Origin: HGM11416 sp045596285
GTDB taxonomy: Bacteria; Bacillota; Clostridia; Christensenellales; Borkfalkiaceae
Direction: 5' to 3'
Length of the DNA: 48,306 nt
Assembly (NCBI GenBank): GCA_045596285.1
Contig: JAZOCA010000133.1
Location: forward strand, 1 to 48,306
Position numbers and translations under genes: made by a program. The notes beneath the pieces were generated by a model. The model was not told the origin of the DNA, did no database searches, and saw only the letters and a list, made by a program, of their open reading frames with translations. This document shows positions 1-7,103 of this stretch, one piece after another. The first letter of the stretch is position 1; every line of letters starts with the position of its first letter.

Positions 1-47
1 CTTTTACAAAAAAATTCAATTCACTTAAGACTTTAATTTATACGCAT

Positions 48-82
48 CAAATAAAAATACGCTTACAGAATTCTGAAAGCGT
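48..82 (-). terminator. Rho-independent terminator of the HNH gene
   Basis: On the minus strand an ACGCTT/AAGCGT stem (59-64 with 77-82) surrounds the palindrome CAGAATTCTG, with one A-A mismatch, and runs into a T-rich tail (58-48). It lies just past the stop codon of the 96-1076 gene. Confidence 0.7.
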
Positions 83-95
83 TTATGATATATAA

Positions 96-1076
96 TTATA
101 CTATTTTCTCCGTATATTTACAATGGGGGTAATTCTCGCAACCATAAAACTCCCCATATTTTCCATTTATTTTTTTAAGTTTTGCCCCACATTTTGGACA
201 AATTTTTTCAGATTGAGAAATATATTGTATATTTTCAGGAAGAACTTCTATCTTATTAGATTTTCCTACGTTACACCTTTCACACAAGACACGTAAATTA
301 CTTAACTCTGATTTTCCACCTTTCGAAACAGGTATAATGTGATCTACGTGCAATCTAGCACCCTCTTGCGCTGAGGCACCGCATATAGAGCAACGAAAAT
401 TACTCATTCTTAACACGTCATAACGTAAAGAATCACTAATTTCACCCCTTTCAACAGTATTTAGAATCTTCTTTGTTTCATAATCTAAGCTTGAACGAGA
501 AACACTATTTAACGATACAACAATATCGGCAAAATTAAATGATGCACTTTTATCTAAATTTACTTTACCTGCGGGAGATGAATAACTCATTTTTACAGTA
601 AATTTACAATCGCAAACAGGTTTTTTTACCATAGTAGAAAACAATTTTTTTTCTACCGCTTTATATGCCCGTAATGATACTTTTAATTGTTTACACTCAT
701 CTTCCGTTATCTCGCTTTGTATAATTCTTACATTTGACATGTATTGATTATATGTTTCTTGATTTTCTTTAATTTTTTGAACATAATCAACAAAAAAGAC
801 TATGTTGTCGCGAATATATGAAGACATTAAGTATGAAGGTTCTATTTTTAAATAGTGCCCTTTATTATCATAATGTTTAAAAAGTTTAAAATGATTTTTT
901 ACGTCATGAAATTTAGTAGCATTATTAATCTCTGCTAATTTAGCCAACGATTTGCTATGAGAACTAACTATTTTCTCGTTTTTTGCGTTGATGACTTTTA
1001 TTATAGCAAAAAAAACAAGCGCTATCAATCCTAATATTAAAAAAACAATTATAAAAACAGATCCGTTACCATCCAT
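96..1076 (-). CDS. Membrane-anchored HNH endonuclease-like protein with C-terminal topoisomerase-type zinc finger
   Basis: The protein has 326 residues. A hydrophobic segment at about residues 6-27 should anchor the N-terminus in the membrane. The middle (about 30-225) is charged and unassigned. At about 228-275 there is an HNH module: two zinc-type pairs (RCSICG and LCERCN) bracket HVDHIIPVSKGG and a downstream NLR. HNH folds use the first His of the DH pair plus the later Asn/His to bind a metal and cut DNA. The last 35 residues (CPKCG … GCENYPHC) form a four-Cys finger like those at the C-terminus of bacterial topoisomerase I, which bind single-stranded DNA. The start is supported by GAAGGAG seven bases upstream of ATG. 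Nuclease activity is inferred from the motif only. It could be a restriction- or uptake-related nuclease or a defence protein; no partner gene sits beside it. Confidence 0.7.
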   Translation of the reverse strand: MDGNGSVFIIVFLILGLIALVFFAIIKVINAKNEKIVSSHSKSLAKLAEINNATKFHDVKNHFKLFKHYDNKGHYLKIEPSYLMSSYIRDNIVFFVDYVQKIKENQETYNQYMSNVRIIQSEITEDECKQLKVSLRAYKAVEKKLFSTMVKKPVCDCKFTVKMSYSSPAGKVNLDKSASFNFADIVVSLNSVSRSSLDYETKKILNTVERGEISDSLRYDVLRMSNFRCSICGASAQEGARLHVDHIIPVSKGGKSELSNLRVLCERCNVGKSNKIEVLPENIQYISQSEKICPKCGAKLKKINGKYGEFYGCENYPHCKYTEKIV

Positions 1077-1106
1077 TTACTAACTCCTTCAAAAAGCAAA
1101 AAATTT

Positions 1107-1283
1107 TTACCAGTCTTGCTTTATATTTGTTTTAACGTCGTCGTAATAATCGAAATACTTTCGTTTAAAATCCTCACGCTCGCGCTTTTTTTGGGCGGGC
1201 GATTTTGGAGTTGGCTTAACGCTCTTTTTTTCCTGAGTGTTTTTTTCAGCGGATAGATTACTCTCTTTTATTTGGTTTTCCAT
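1107..1283 (-). CDS. Small basic protein of unknown function
   Basis: About 58 residues, starting MENQIKESN and rich in Lys, Glu and Ser, ending in an Arg/Lys-Tyr-Asp patch (KRKYFDYYDD). There is no hydrophobic segment and no recognised domain. I chose the ATG at 1283 because CGGAG lies directly upstream; an upstream in-frame start at 1322 has no such site. It follows rpmF on the same strand (gap 66 bases) and probably rides on the yceD-rpmF transcript. The charged, low-complexity make-up suggests a disordered protein. It is possible, though less likely, that it is not translated. Confidence 0.5.
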   Translation of the reverse strand: MENQIKESNLSAEKNTQEKKSVKPTPKSPAQKKREREDFKRKYFDYYDDVKTNIKQDW

Positions 1284-1349
1284 AAAATTCTCCGTAAAAC
1301 AATTAGGCGAATTGCATTGCAATCCGCCCCGAAAAAAGCATTTATTAAA

Positions 1350-1544
1350 TTAACCCTTGTTTTCTTCGTTGTGTTCTACAACAGCCTTACCGTCATAGTA
1401 ACCGCAGTGTGAGCAAACTTTATGACTTTGTTTAAGCTCATGGCACTGAGGGCATTCAACAAGCGTAGGCATAGTTGCTTTATAGTTGCTTGCGAATCTC
1501 TTATTTCCTCTTTGTTTTGAAACTTTTCTCTTGGGAACTGCCAT
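1350..1544 (-). CDS. rpmF: 50S ribosomal protein L32
   Basis: A 64-residue protein starting MAVPKRKVSKQRGNKR, the diagnostic N-terminus of bacterial L32, a component of the large ribosomal subunit. Two CxxC pairs (CPQC … CSHC) make this the zinc-binding (C+) form. The start has AGAGAGG upstream. It lies 30 bases downstream of the DUF177 gene on the same strand, the classic yceD-rpmF pair, and is probably co-transcribed from the promoter at 2053-2081. Confidence 0.97.
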   Translation of the reverse strand: MAVPKRKVSKQRGNKRFASNYKATMPTLVECPQCHELKQSHKVCSHCGYYDGKAVVEHNEENKG

Positions 1545-1574
1545 TTGTGCGCACCTCTCTTTTTATATTTTTTA

Positions 1575-2018
1575 TTAGTTTCCGTGACCGCAATCACCTT
1601 CGTTTAGGTTTGCACCACAAACGGGACATAAACCTTTGCAATCTTCTTTGCAATAAACTACGGTCGGCTGGCTTACGATTATGGCTTCGTTTACACTCGA
1701 AGTCAAATCAACTTTTCCACTTTTGTAAAGATAGCAGTCTTCTTCTTCAAAAAGACTGTACTTTGCCGAATAAGAATAATTTATCTCTGCCTTAGCATCT
1801 TCTAAACATCTTGAACACAGGCAAGAAATAAGATAAGTTATTTCAACGTCGGCATAAACGTCCTTCCCCTCTAACTCTACGTAAGCGTTTACCTTAACAG
1901 GCCCACAAAAAGAGCCCTCGGGAAGAGATAATATTAGGTTTTGCGAAGGGTTATATTCAAAATCGAATTCCGCACTCGTTTTACCTTCTTGTTTAAGTTT
2001 AAGAACGTCAATAATCAT
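1575..2018 (-). CDS. yceD: YceD/DUF177 family protein
   Basis: About 147 residues when begun at the ATG at 2018 (MIIDVLKLKQEGK). The family sits next to rpmF throughout bacteria and has been linked to 23S rRNA accumulation and ribosome biogenesis; its biochemistry remains poorly defined. The C-terminal half carries a Cys cluster (CSRC near 81-84, then CKEDCKGLCPVCG … GDCGH) expected to bind zinc. A longer reading frame reaches 2081, but the consensus promoter occupies 2053-2081, so translation must begin downstream and 2018 is the first sensible ATG. The ribosome binding site is weak. Confidence 0.88.
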   Translation of the reverse strand: MIIDVLKLKQEGKTSAEFDFEYNPSQNLILSLPEGSFCGPVKVNAYVELEGKDVYADVEITYLISCLCSRCLEDAKAEINYSYSAKYSLFEEEDCYLYKSGKVDLTSSVNEAIIVSQPTVVYCKEDCKGLCPVCGANLNEGDCGHGN

Positions 2019-2052
2019 AACAAATAACACAACTTCACGTCGTGCGCGTTCA

Positions 2053-2081
2053 ATTATACAGTAATTTATAAAAGATGTCAA
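2053..2081 (-). promoter_or_regulatory. Consensus sigma-A promoter for yceD-rpmF
   Basis: Read on the minus strand: TTGACA (2081-2076), a 17-base spacer, TATAAT (2058-2053). Both hexamers are perfect, giving a predicted start near 2046 and a leader of about 28 bases before the ATG at 2018. This strength suits ribosomal protein expression. Confidence 0.85.
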
Positions 2082-2154
2082 ATAATTTTGACTAAATTAG
2101 CGCAATTTAAAGCCCGATTTAGCCAAAATTATACACTTTACATTCTTTTTAATA

Positions 2155-3360
2155 TTATTTTACGCTTTTTGCAAGCTCTGCTGCATCCCTTGCAATAACA
2201 AGTTCTTCGTTAGTGGGGATAATTAGTACTTTAACCTTACTGCCTTCGCCAGTTATATCGCAAATACCGTCGCAGGGGTTAGCGTTCTTTTCTTCGTCGA
2301 TTATAACGCCCATATATTCAAGGTCGCTTACAACGGCTTTTCTTATAACGTCATCATGTTCGCCAACGCCGGCGGTAAATACTATACAATCTACACCACC
2401 CATAACTGCTGCGTAAGAACCAACGAATTTCTTGCATGAATATCCAAACATATCAAGTGCTAAAGCGGCACGGTGATTACCTGCGCTTGCTGCCTTTGAA
2501 AGATCTCTGAAGTCGTTAGAAACACCGCTTACGCCAAGCATACCTGATTTTTTATTGCAAATGTTAACGAGTTCTGCAATTCCAACGTTTAGTTTTGCAG
2601 AAAGATATTCTAAAATAGCGGGATCTAAATCGCCAGTCCTAGTTCCCATGGGAACACCGCCAAGTGGGGTGAAACTCATTGAAGTATCAACGCACTTGCC
2701 GTTTTTAACCGCTGCAATAGAAGAACCGTTACCAAGGTGGCAAGTAATAACTTTAAATCCGTCTTCGGGGTTAACGCCAAGATATTTTGCCGCTTCGCCT
2801 GAAACGTAGCGGTGGCTAGTTCCGTGAGCGCCGTATCTTCTAACCCTGTGTTCTGTGTAATATTCATAAGGTAAAGCAAACATATACGCTTTTTCGGGCA
2901 TGGTTGCGTGGAAAGCGTTATCGAAAGTACAAGTCATGGGAACGTTAGGCATAATAGCCTTGCACGCGTCTACGCCCATGATATTTGCAGGTTGATGTAA
3001 AGGAGCAAGTTCAATGTTGTTCTTGCAAACTTCCATAACGTGATCATCTATTAAAACAGACTTATCGTATTCCCCACCGCTATGAAGCATTCTGTGGCCA
3101 ACTGCGTCGATTTCACTCATAGACTTAATAGCACCGTGTTCGGGATGAACAAGCGCGTCGAGCATAAGTTCGATTGCCGCCTTATGATCGGGCATATAAC
3201 TATCTATTCTAACTTCTTTGCCGTTGCCTTTATGGATAAGGAAAGAATCCTTAAGACCGATTCTTTCACATCCGCCTTTTGCAACTGCGGTTTCAGTTGT
3301 CATATCGATAAGTTGATACTTTAAAGAAGAACTACCTGCATTGATAACTAGTACTTTCAT
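2155..3360 (-). CDS. ackA: Acetate kinase
   Basis: A 401-residue protein, the normal family length. It interconverts acetyl phosphate + ADP and acetate + ATP in the cytosol, the ATP-yielding last step of acetate fermentation. Visible signatures: NAGSSSLKYQ at residues 7-16 (acetate kinase signature 1), HRMLHSG, GAHGTSHRYV, HLGNGSS, GTRTGDLDP and AGVGEH (ASKHA-fold nucleotide and substrate motifs). AAGGAG precedes the ATG. It lies 37 bases after pta on the same strand, so the two form a pta-ackA operon in pathway order, transcribed from the promoter at 4487-4515. No terminator is obvious between it and the yceD promoter. Confidence 0.98.
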   Translation of the reverse strand: MKVLVINAGSSSLKYQLIDMTTETAVAKGGCERIGLKDSFLIHKGNGKEVRIDSYMPDHKAAIELMLDALVHPEHGAIKSMSEIDAVGHRMLHSGGEYDKSVLIDDHVMEVCKNNIELAPLHQPANIMGVDACKAIMPNVPMTCTFDNAFHATMPEKAYMFALPYEYYTEHRVRRYGAHGTSHRYVSGEAAKYLGVNPEDGFKVITCHLGNGSSIAAVKNGKCVDTSMSFTPLGGVPMGTRTGDLDPAILEYLSAKLNVGIAELVNICNKKSGMLGVSGVSNDFRDLSKAASAGNHRAALALDMFGYSCKKFVGSYAAVMGGVDCIVFTAGVGEHDDVIRKAVVSDLEYMGVIIDEEKNANPCDGICDITGEGSKVKVLIIPTNEELVIARDAAELAKSVK

Positions 3361-3397
3361 AATTTATATAAACTCCTTAAATGGTATAATTAACTGA

Positions 3398-4396
3398 TTA
3401 AATTTGCGTTTGTAAAGCGGTTAAAGCAACCGTTAAAACTATATCTTCTGCCTTACATCCCCTTGATAGGTCGTTCATGGGCTTTGCAAAACCCTGACAT
3501 ACGGGGCCAACCGCCATAAATCCGCCAAGGCGTTCTGCAATTTTATAACCGATATTGCCTGCATCTAAATCAGGGAAGATAAGAACGTTTGCTTGACCTG
3601 CTACCGTAGAGTTGGGCGCTTTTGACTTAGCTACCGAAGGAACGATTGCAGCGTCGAATTGAAGTTCGCCGTCTATATTGAGTTCGGGTGCAAGTTCGTG
3701 CGCTTTTTGCACTGCAGCAACTACTTTTGCAACGTCGTCGTGCTTTGCGCTACCCTTTGAAGAGAACGATAAAAGGGCTACTTTAGGATCTAATCCAGCA
3801 AGAGCCTTTGCGCTTCTTGCAGCAGATACGGCAATAAACGCAAGTTTATCGGGATCGGGGTTAGGTTCTAAACCGCAGTCTGAAAATACGAAAGCGCCGT
3901 CCTTGCAGTATTGATTGCCTTGTTCGGGGGCTATCATAAGGAAGAAACTAGATACCAAAGGTACGCCTGGTGCAGTTTTTATAATTTGCAAACCGGGACG
4001 CAAGGTGTTAGCCGTTGAATGACAAGCACCCGAAACAAGACCGTCTACGTCGCCCGCTTTAAGCATAAGCGTTCCAAAATAGGTGCTTTCGCAAGCGGTT
4101 GCTTCCGCTTGTTCCATAGTCATACCTTTTGCCTTACGTAATTCGTATAATAGATTTGTATATTCTTTAAGTTTGGGGCTGGTTTTGGGGTTGATGATTT
4201 CAACGCCGGTAAGATCAACTTCGGGATTATCCGCTTTGATTTGCGCTTCGTCGCCAAGTAAAACGATTTTAGCAATTTTCTTTCTTACGATTTCACTTGC
4301 AGCGGTTACTACTCTCTTATCTTCGCCTTCGGTTAAAACGATGGTTTTATTTAGTGCTGATGCATTTGCCACTAATTTGTTAATAAGTTCAGACAT
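3398..4396 (-). CDS. pta: Phosphate acetyltransferase (phosphotransacetylase)
   Basis: A 332-residue short-form Pta that converts acetyl-CoA + Pi to acetyl phosphate + CoA, feeding AckA. Family signatures include TEGEDKRV near the N-terminus, SGACHSTANTLRPGLQIIKT in the middle, and VAGQANVLIFPDLDAGNIGYK / GPVCQGFAKPMNDLSRGC at the C-terminus. The length matches the clostridial form without the N-terminal regulatory domain of E. coli Pta. The start at 4396 (MSELINKLV) is chosen because AAGGAG lies eight bases upstream; the frame stays open to 4480 but that extension lacks a ribosome binding site. Confidence 0.97.
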   Translation of the reverse strand: MSELINKLVANASALNKTIVLTEGEDKRVVTAASEIVRKKIAKIVLLGDEAQIKADNPEVDLTGVEIINPKTSPKLKEYTNLLYELRKAKGMTMEQAEATACESTYFGTLMLKAGDVDGLVSGACHSTANTLRPGLQIIKTAPGVPLVSSFFLMIAPEQGNQYCKDGAFVFSDCGLEPNPDPDKLAFIAVSAARSAKALAGLDPKVALLSFSSKGSAKHDDVAKVVAAVQKAHELAPELNIDGELQFDAAIVPSVAKSKAPNSTVAGQANVLIFPDLDAGNIGYKIAERLGGFMAVGPVCQGFAKPMNDLSRGCKAEDIVLTVALTALQTQI

Positions 4397-4424
4397 AACT
4401 TTCTCCTTATTCCGCGCTAAAAAG

Positions 4425-4453
4425 TTGAAATTTTTTGCGCAATGGTGTATCAT
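4425..4453 (+). promoter_or_regulatory. Promoter for tmcAL
   Basis: TTGAAA (4425-4430), a 17-base spacer, TATCAT (4448-4453). The predicted start is near 4460. It points right and lies inside the leader of the leftward pta transcript. Confidence 0.55.
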
Positions 4454-4486
4454 ATTAGTAAGACCGAAGCCGGCCACCAAGTATAT

Positions 4487-4515
4487 ATTATATATTATTC
4501 TAAGAAAAAAGTAAA
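4487..4515 (-). promoter_or_regulatory. Promoter for pta-ackA
   Basis: On the minus strand: TTTACT (4515-4510), a 17-base spacer, TATAAT (4492-4487). The predicted start is near 4480, giving a leader of about 85 bases. It faces the tmcAL promoter, so the two nascent transcripts would overlap for roughly 20 bases. Confidence 0.65.
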
Positions 4516-4533
4516 TTATTAAGGGGCATTATT

Positions 4534-5706
4534 TTGAAATTAGGGCTTACAATTTGCGAATACAATCCCTTTCACAACGGGCACGCCTATTCGCTTAACA
4601 AAATAAAAGAGAATTTAAACCCGGACTTAGCGGTCGTTATCATGAGCGGGAATTTTACACAACGCGGTGAAATCGCCCTTATGAATAAGTATCAGCGAGC
4701 AAAACACGCAATACTTGCAGGGGCGGATATAGTAATAGAATTACCCGCCGTTTTTGCCACTGCCCCCGCAGAACTTTTTGCTAAGGGCGCGGTTAAACTC
4801 CTTAACGAACTACAAGGGGATAAAACCCTTTGTTTCGGGGTGGAAAATGCAAGCAAAAGTGGGCTTATAGCAACGGCAACAGCACTTTCAAACGAAAGTG
4901 AAGATTTTAAAAACAACCTTAAACAAATGCTTAAAGACGGGCATTCTTTAGCAAAGGCAAAGCAACTTGCGCTAGATAAAATAAGCGAAGAAGACCGCGA
5001 TTTAGCTTGCGATTTAACCCCTAATAATATTTTGGGTTTAGAATATACTAAGGCGATTATAGGTGGCGGATACAAAATGGATATTATGCCCATAACCCGC
5101 TTGGGCGCAGGATATAAAGATCTTGATTTTAACAAAGAAACCTGTTCTGCTATGGCTATTAGGCAAGCGATAAAAGCAGGCGAGATAGAAAAATACAAGA
5201 ATTTTATGCCTTCTTTCGTTTACGAGGATCTACCTTTAACCCTACCCGATTGCGACGATTTTATTATGCAAGCGCTTATCACTTGCGAAAAAGAGAATTT
5301 AAAAGGTATTGTAGATTGCACCGAAGGGTTAGAAAATAGAATTAAAGATATGCTAAAAAACAGTTTTACGCGTGAAGAATTAATCAATAAAGTTCAAACG
5401 CGCCGTTACACCCGCACACGGATTGCAAGAATAACCCTTTCTGCGCTTTTAAAAATAGAAGAAACTTTTATTAAACAATGTTTAAAAGGCGAACTTTACC
5501 TTAAAGTTCTTGCGATTAAAGAAAGTAAGCTTGAATTACTTTCTTCGCTAGCGGGTAAAACTCCGTTCATTATGCGAAAAAGCGACGCATCTAAACTTTC
5601 AGATAGTGCGATAAAATGCTTTAATAAAGACGTTACCGCTAACGATTTATATAATTTAATAACCAAACAAAAAACCAACGAATTTTACACACAAATTATA
5701 AAATAA
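4534..5706 (+). CDS. tmcAL: tRNA(Met) cytidine acetate ligase
   Basis: A 390-residue protein of the YlbM/TmcAL family. These enzymes activate acetate with ATP to acetyladenylate and acetylate the wobble cytidine (ac4C34) of elongator tRNA-Met. Visible motifs: EYNPFHNGH at residues 8-16 (nucleotidyltransferase HxGH-type site), SGNFTQRG at about 38-45 and IVIELP at about 68. The C-terminal third (LINKVQTRRYTRTRIARI) is the typical basic tRNA-binding part. The start is a TTG at 4534, preceded by AAGGGG at the right spacing. It is divergent from pta-ackA, whose product acetate is its substrate; ylbM genes usually neighbour yceD-rpmF in Firmicutes, so this placement is ancestral. Confidence 0.93.
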   Translation: MKLGLTICEYNPFHNGHAYSLNKIKENLNPDLAVVIMSGNFTQRGEIALMNKYQRAKHAILAGADIVIELPAVFATAPAELFAKGAVKLLNELQGDKTLCFGVENASKSGLIATATALSNESEDFKNNLKQMLKDGHSLAKAKQLALDKISEEDRDLACDLTPNNILGLEYTKAIIGGGYKMDIMPITRLGAGYKDLDFNKETCSAMAIRQAIKAGEIEKYKNFMPSFVYEDLPLTLPDCDDFIMQALITCEKENLKGIVDCTEGLENRIKDMLKNSFTREELINKVQTRRYTRTRIARITLSALLKIEETFIKQCLKGELYLKVLAIKESKLELLSSLAGKTPFIMRKSDASKLSDSAIKCFNKDVTANDLYNLITKQKTNEFYTQIIK

Positions 5707-5710
5707 GGGG

Positions 5711-5724
5711 CTATAAGGCGATTA
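5711..5724 (+). repeat. Interspersed hairpin element, copy 1
   Basis: Core CTATAAGGCGATTA. With flanks it folds as GGCTATAA / TTATCGCC (5709-5728), eight base pairs with one T-C mismatch, around a five-base loop. It fills most of the 34-base gap between tmcAL and the SLOG gene, 16 bases before the ATG at 5741, where no good ribosome binding site is visible. Confidence 0.8.
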
Positions 5725-5740
5725 TCGCCACATTTAAGTT

Positions 5741-6289
5741 ATGAAAACTCTTTGCGTAACCGGCCACAGACCAGATGGACTTCCCTGGAAAAAAGATACT
5801 TTAAGTGAAGAATACCAACAGTTTAAAAGCCGACTAAAAGAATATTTAAATTATGCAATAGAAATGGGGTATACTCATTTTATCGCGGGTGGTGCTTTGG
5901 GTATAGATACGATTTTCGCCCTTACCGTTATAGAACTTAAGCAAAGCGGATTAAATATCTCTTTAGAAATAGCCGTTCCTTGCAAAACTCAACCAAGCGG
6001 TTGGAATGAAGAAAATAAAAAAATCTATGATTACGTATTAAAAAACGCAGATAAAGTAACCGTTTTATCTGATAAATATTATCTGTTTTGTATGCAAAGA
6101 AGAAACGAATATATGGTTGAAAACAGCGATTGCGTTCTTTGCTGTTACAACGGTGTTAAAAAGGGAGGAACTTATAACACCATTAAACTCGCGCAAAAAC
6201 AAGGAAAAAAACTGCTTCACATAGATCTTTCGCAAAACGCAAAAAACGGCGGAAATCAAATGATATTTTTTAAAGATAAAATAATTTAA
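5741..6289 (+). CDS. SLOG-family (YpsA/DUF1273-like) nucleotide-binding protein
   Basis: A 182-residue protein opening with CVTGHRP and containing AGGALGIDTIFALTVIELK (about 50-68), the Rossmann-type glycine motif of the SLOG superfamily, and later KKGGTYNTIKLAQKQGK. This matches the DUF1273/YpsA branch, related to DprA and LOG proteins. YpsA has been tied to cell division and stress in Bacillus; the ligand is not established. It sits 34 bases after tmcAL on the same strand. The start codon lacks a clear ribosome binding site because the gap is taken up by a repeat element, so translation may be weak or coupled. A strong terminator follows at 6299-6331. Confidence 0.85.
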   Translation: MKTLCVTGHRPDGLPWKKDTLSEEYQQFKSRLKEYLNYAIEMGYTHFIAGGALGIDTIFALTVIELKQSGLNISLEIAVPCKTQPSGWNEENKKIYDYVLKNADKVTVLSDKYYLFCMQRRNEYMVENSDCVLCCYNGVKKGGTYNTIKLAQKQGKKLLHIDLSQNAKNGGNQMIFFKDKII

Positions 6290-6298
6290 CAAAAATTA

Positions 6299-6331
6299 AG
6301 GCTCTGTTAAAACTAACAGAGCCTATTTTTT
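6299..6331. terminator. Bidirectional Rho-independent terminator
   Basis: AGGCTCTGTTA (6299-6309) pairs perfectly over 11 bp with TAACAGAGCCT (6314-6324) around an AAAC loop. An ATTTTTTT tract follows on the plus strand and A/T-rich sequence on the other side. It separates the convergent SLOG and thioesterase genes. Confidence 0.9.
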
Positions 6332-7061
6332 TAATAATGAATTTTATATAAGAAAGCGCTTTTTCCATCTTCGTGTTCGCCTGCAATTTCAACCGAACTA
6401 TCTTGAACTTTACGTTTGACGATTACGTTATCGCCATACCTTAATTCGCCTGTAAAAAACATTTCTATTCTACTAATGCGTCCGCTTTCTTCCCAACGCG
6501 CAGGCGGTAAATTATCGTAAACCACTTGAGCGTATTTAAAATTGTTTACGTGCCCTAAACTATCTATCCAATGCGGACGAACGGCAATTTTTTCGCAAAA
6601 TTCAAACTCTCCGCTAACCGGGCTTCTACTCTGCGCTTCAAACAATTCTTCGCCTTCTTCTAAAGTAATTTTTTCATAGATTTCCCTACTAGTACAAAGT
6701 CTTCTTTTCCCAACGTCGAAAAGGGATGAAAAAGTAGTAGCGTAAGCGTAAGGCTCGCCACTTTCTTTATCGCAAATTTCAAAATCTCTGCGATACAAAA
6801 CCCCTTTACGCCATGTATGCCAAGTGGTAACCGATAATTCTTGCCCCGGTTTTATTTGCTTTAATACTTTTACCGAAAGGGAAAGTAATATCCATGAAAC
6901 ACCTAATGTTTTTATAAGACGGGCGATAGAGAACTGAATTCTTTCTAATTCTTTTTCAGTTGTAGAAAGAACTATTCTTTGATATCCTTCCGGAGTGATA
7001 AATCCAAATCTATCTAATGCCGAAGTATCTATCGCGTAATAATAAGTCTTTTTATTGCCAT
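6331..7061 (-). CDS. Acyl-ACP thioesterase, frameshifted near its start
   Basis: Double-hotdog acyl-ACP thioesterases release fatty acids from acyl carrier protein. The first start codon in the main frame is a TTG at 6798, which would give only 155 residues. The same frame is open upstream to about 7112 and encodes the missing first hotdog (…AIDTSALDRFGF…, …LGVSWILLSL…, …LSVTTWHTWRKGV), but contains no ATG, GTG or TTG before 6798. An ATG lies at 7061 in another frame; one extra A in the A5 run (plus-strand T5, 7049-7053) would join it, giving MAIKKTYYYAIDTS… and a normal ~243-residue enzyme. The second hotdog carries HWIDSLGHVNNFKY, the catalytic D/N-x-H-NN type motif. So this is a sequencing error, a slippage site or a recent one-base knock-out. 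Confidence 0.75.
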
Positions 7062-7082
7062 AATTTTTACCAAAATATAAGC

Positions 7083-7096
7083 CTATAAGGCGATTA
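7083..7096 (+). repeat. Interspersed hairpin element, copy 2
   Basis: Core CTATAAGGCGATTA, identical to copy 1. Flanks give GCCTATAA / TTATCGGC, eight pairs with one T-C mismatch at the same place as copy 1. It begins between the thioesterase 5' end and the stop codon of the 7104-8765 gene. Confidence 0.8.
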
Positions 7097-7103
7097 TCGG
7101 CTA

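Noticed and set aside
4083..4514. 143-codon plus-strand frame opposite pta
   Set aside because: It is fully antisense to a well-conserved enzyme gene and its product has no recognisable features.
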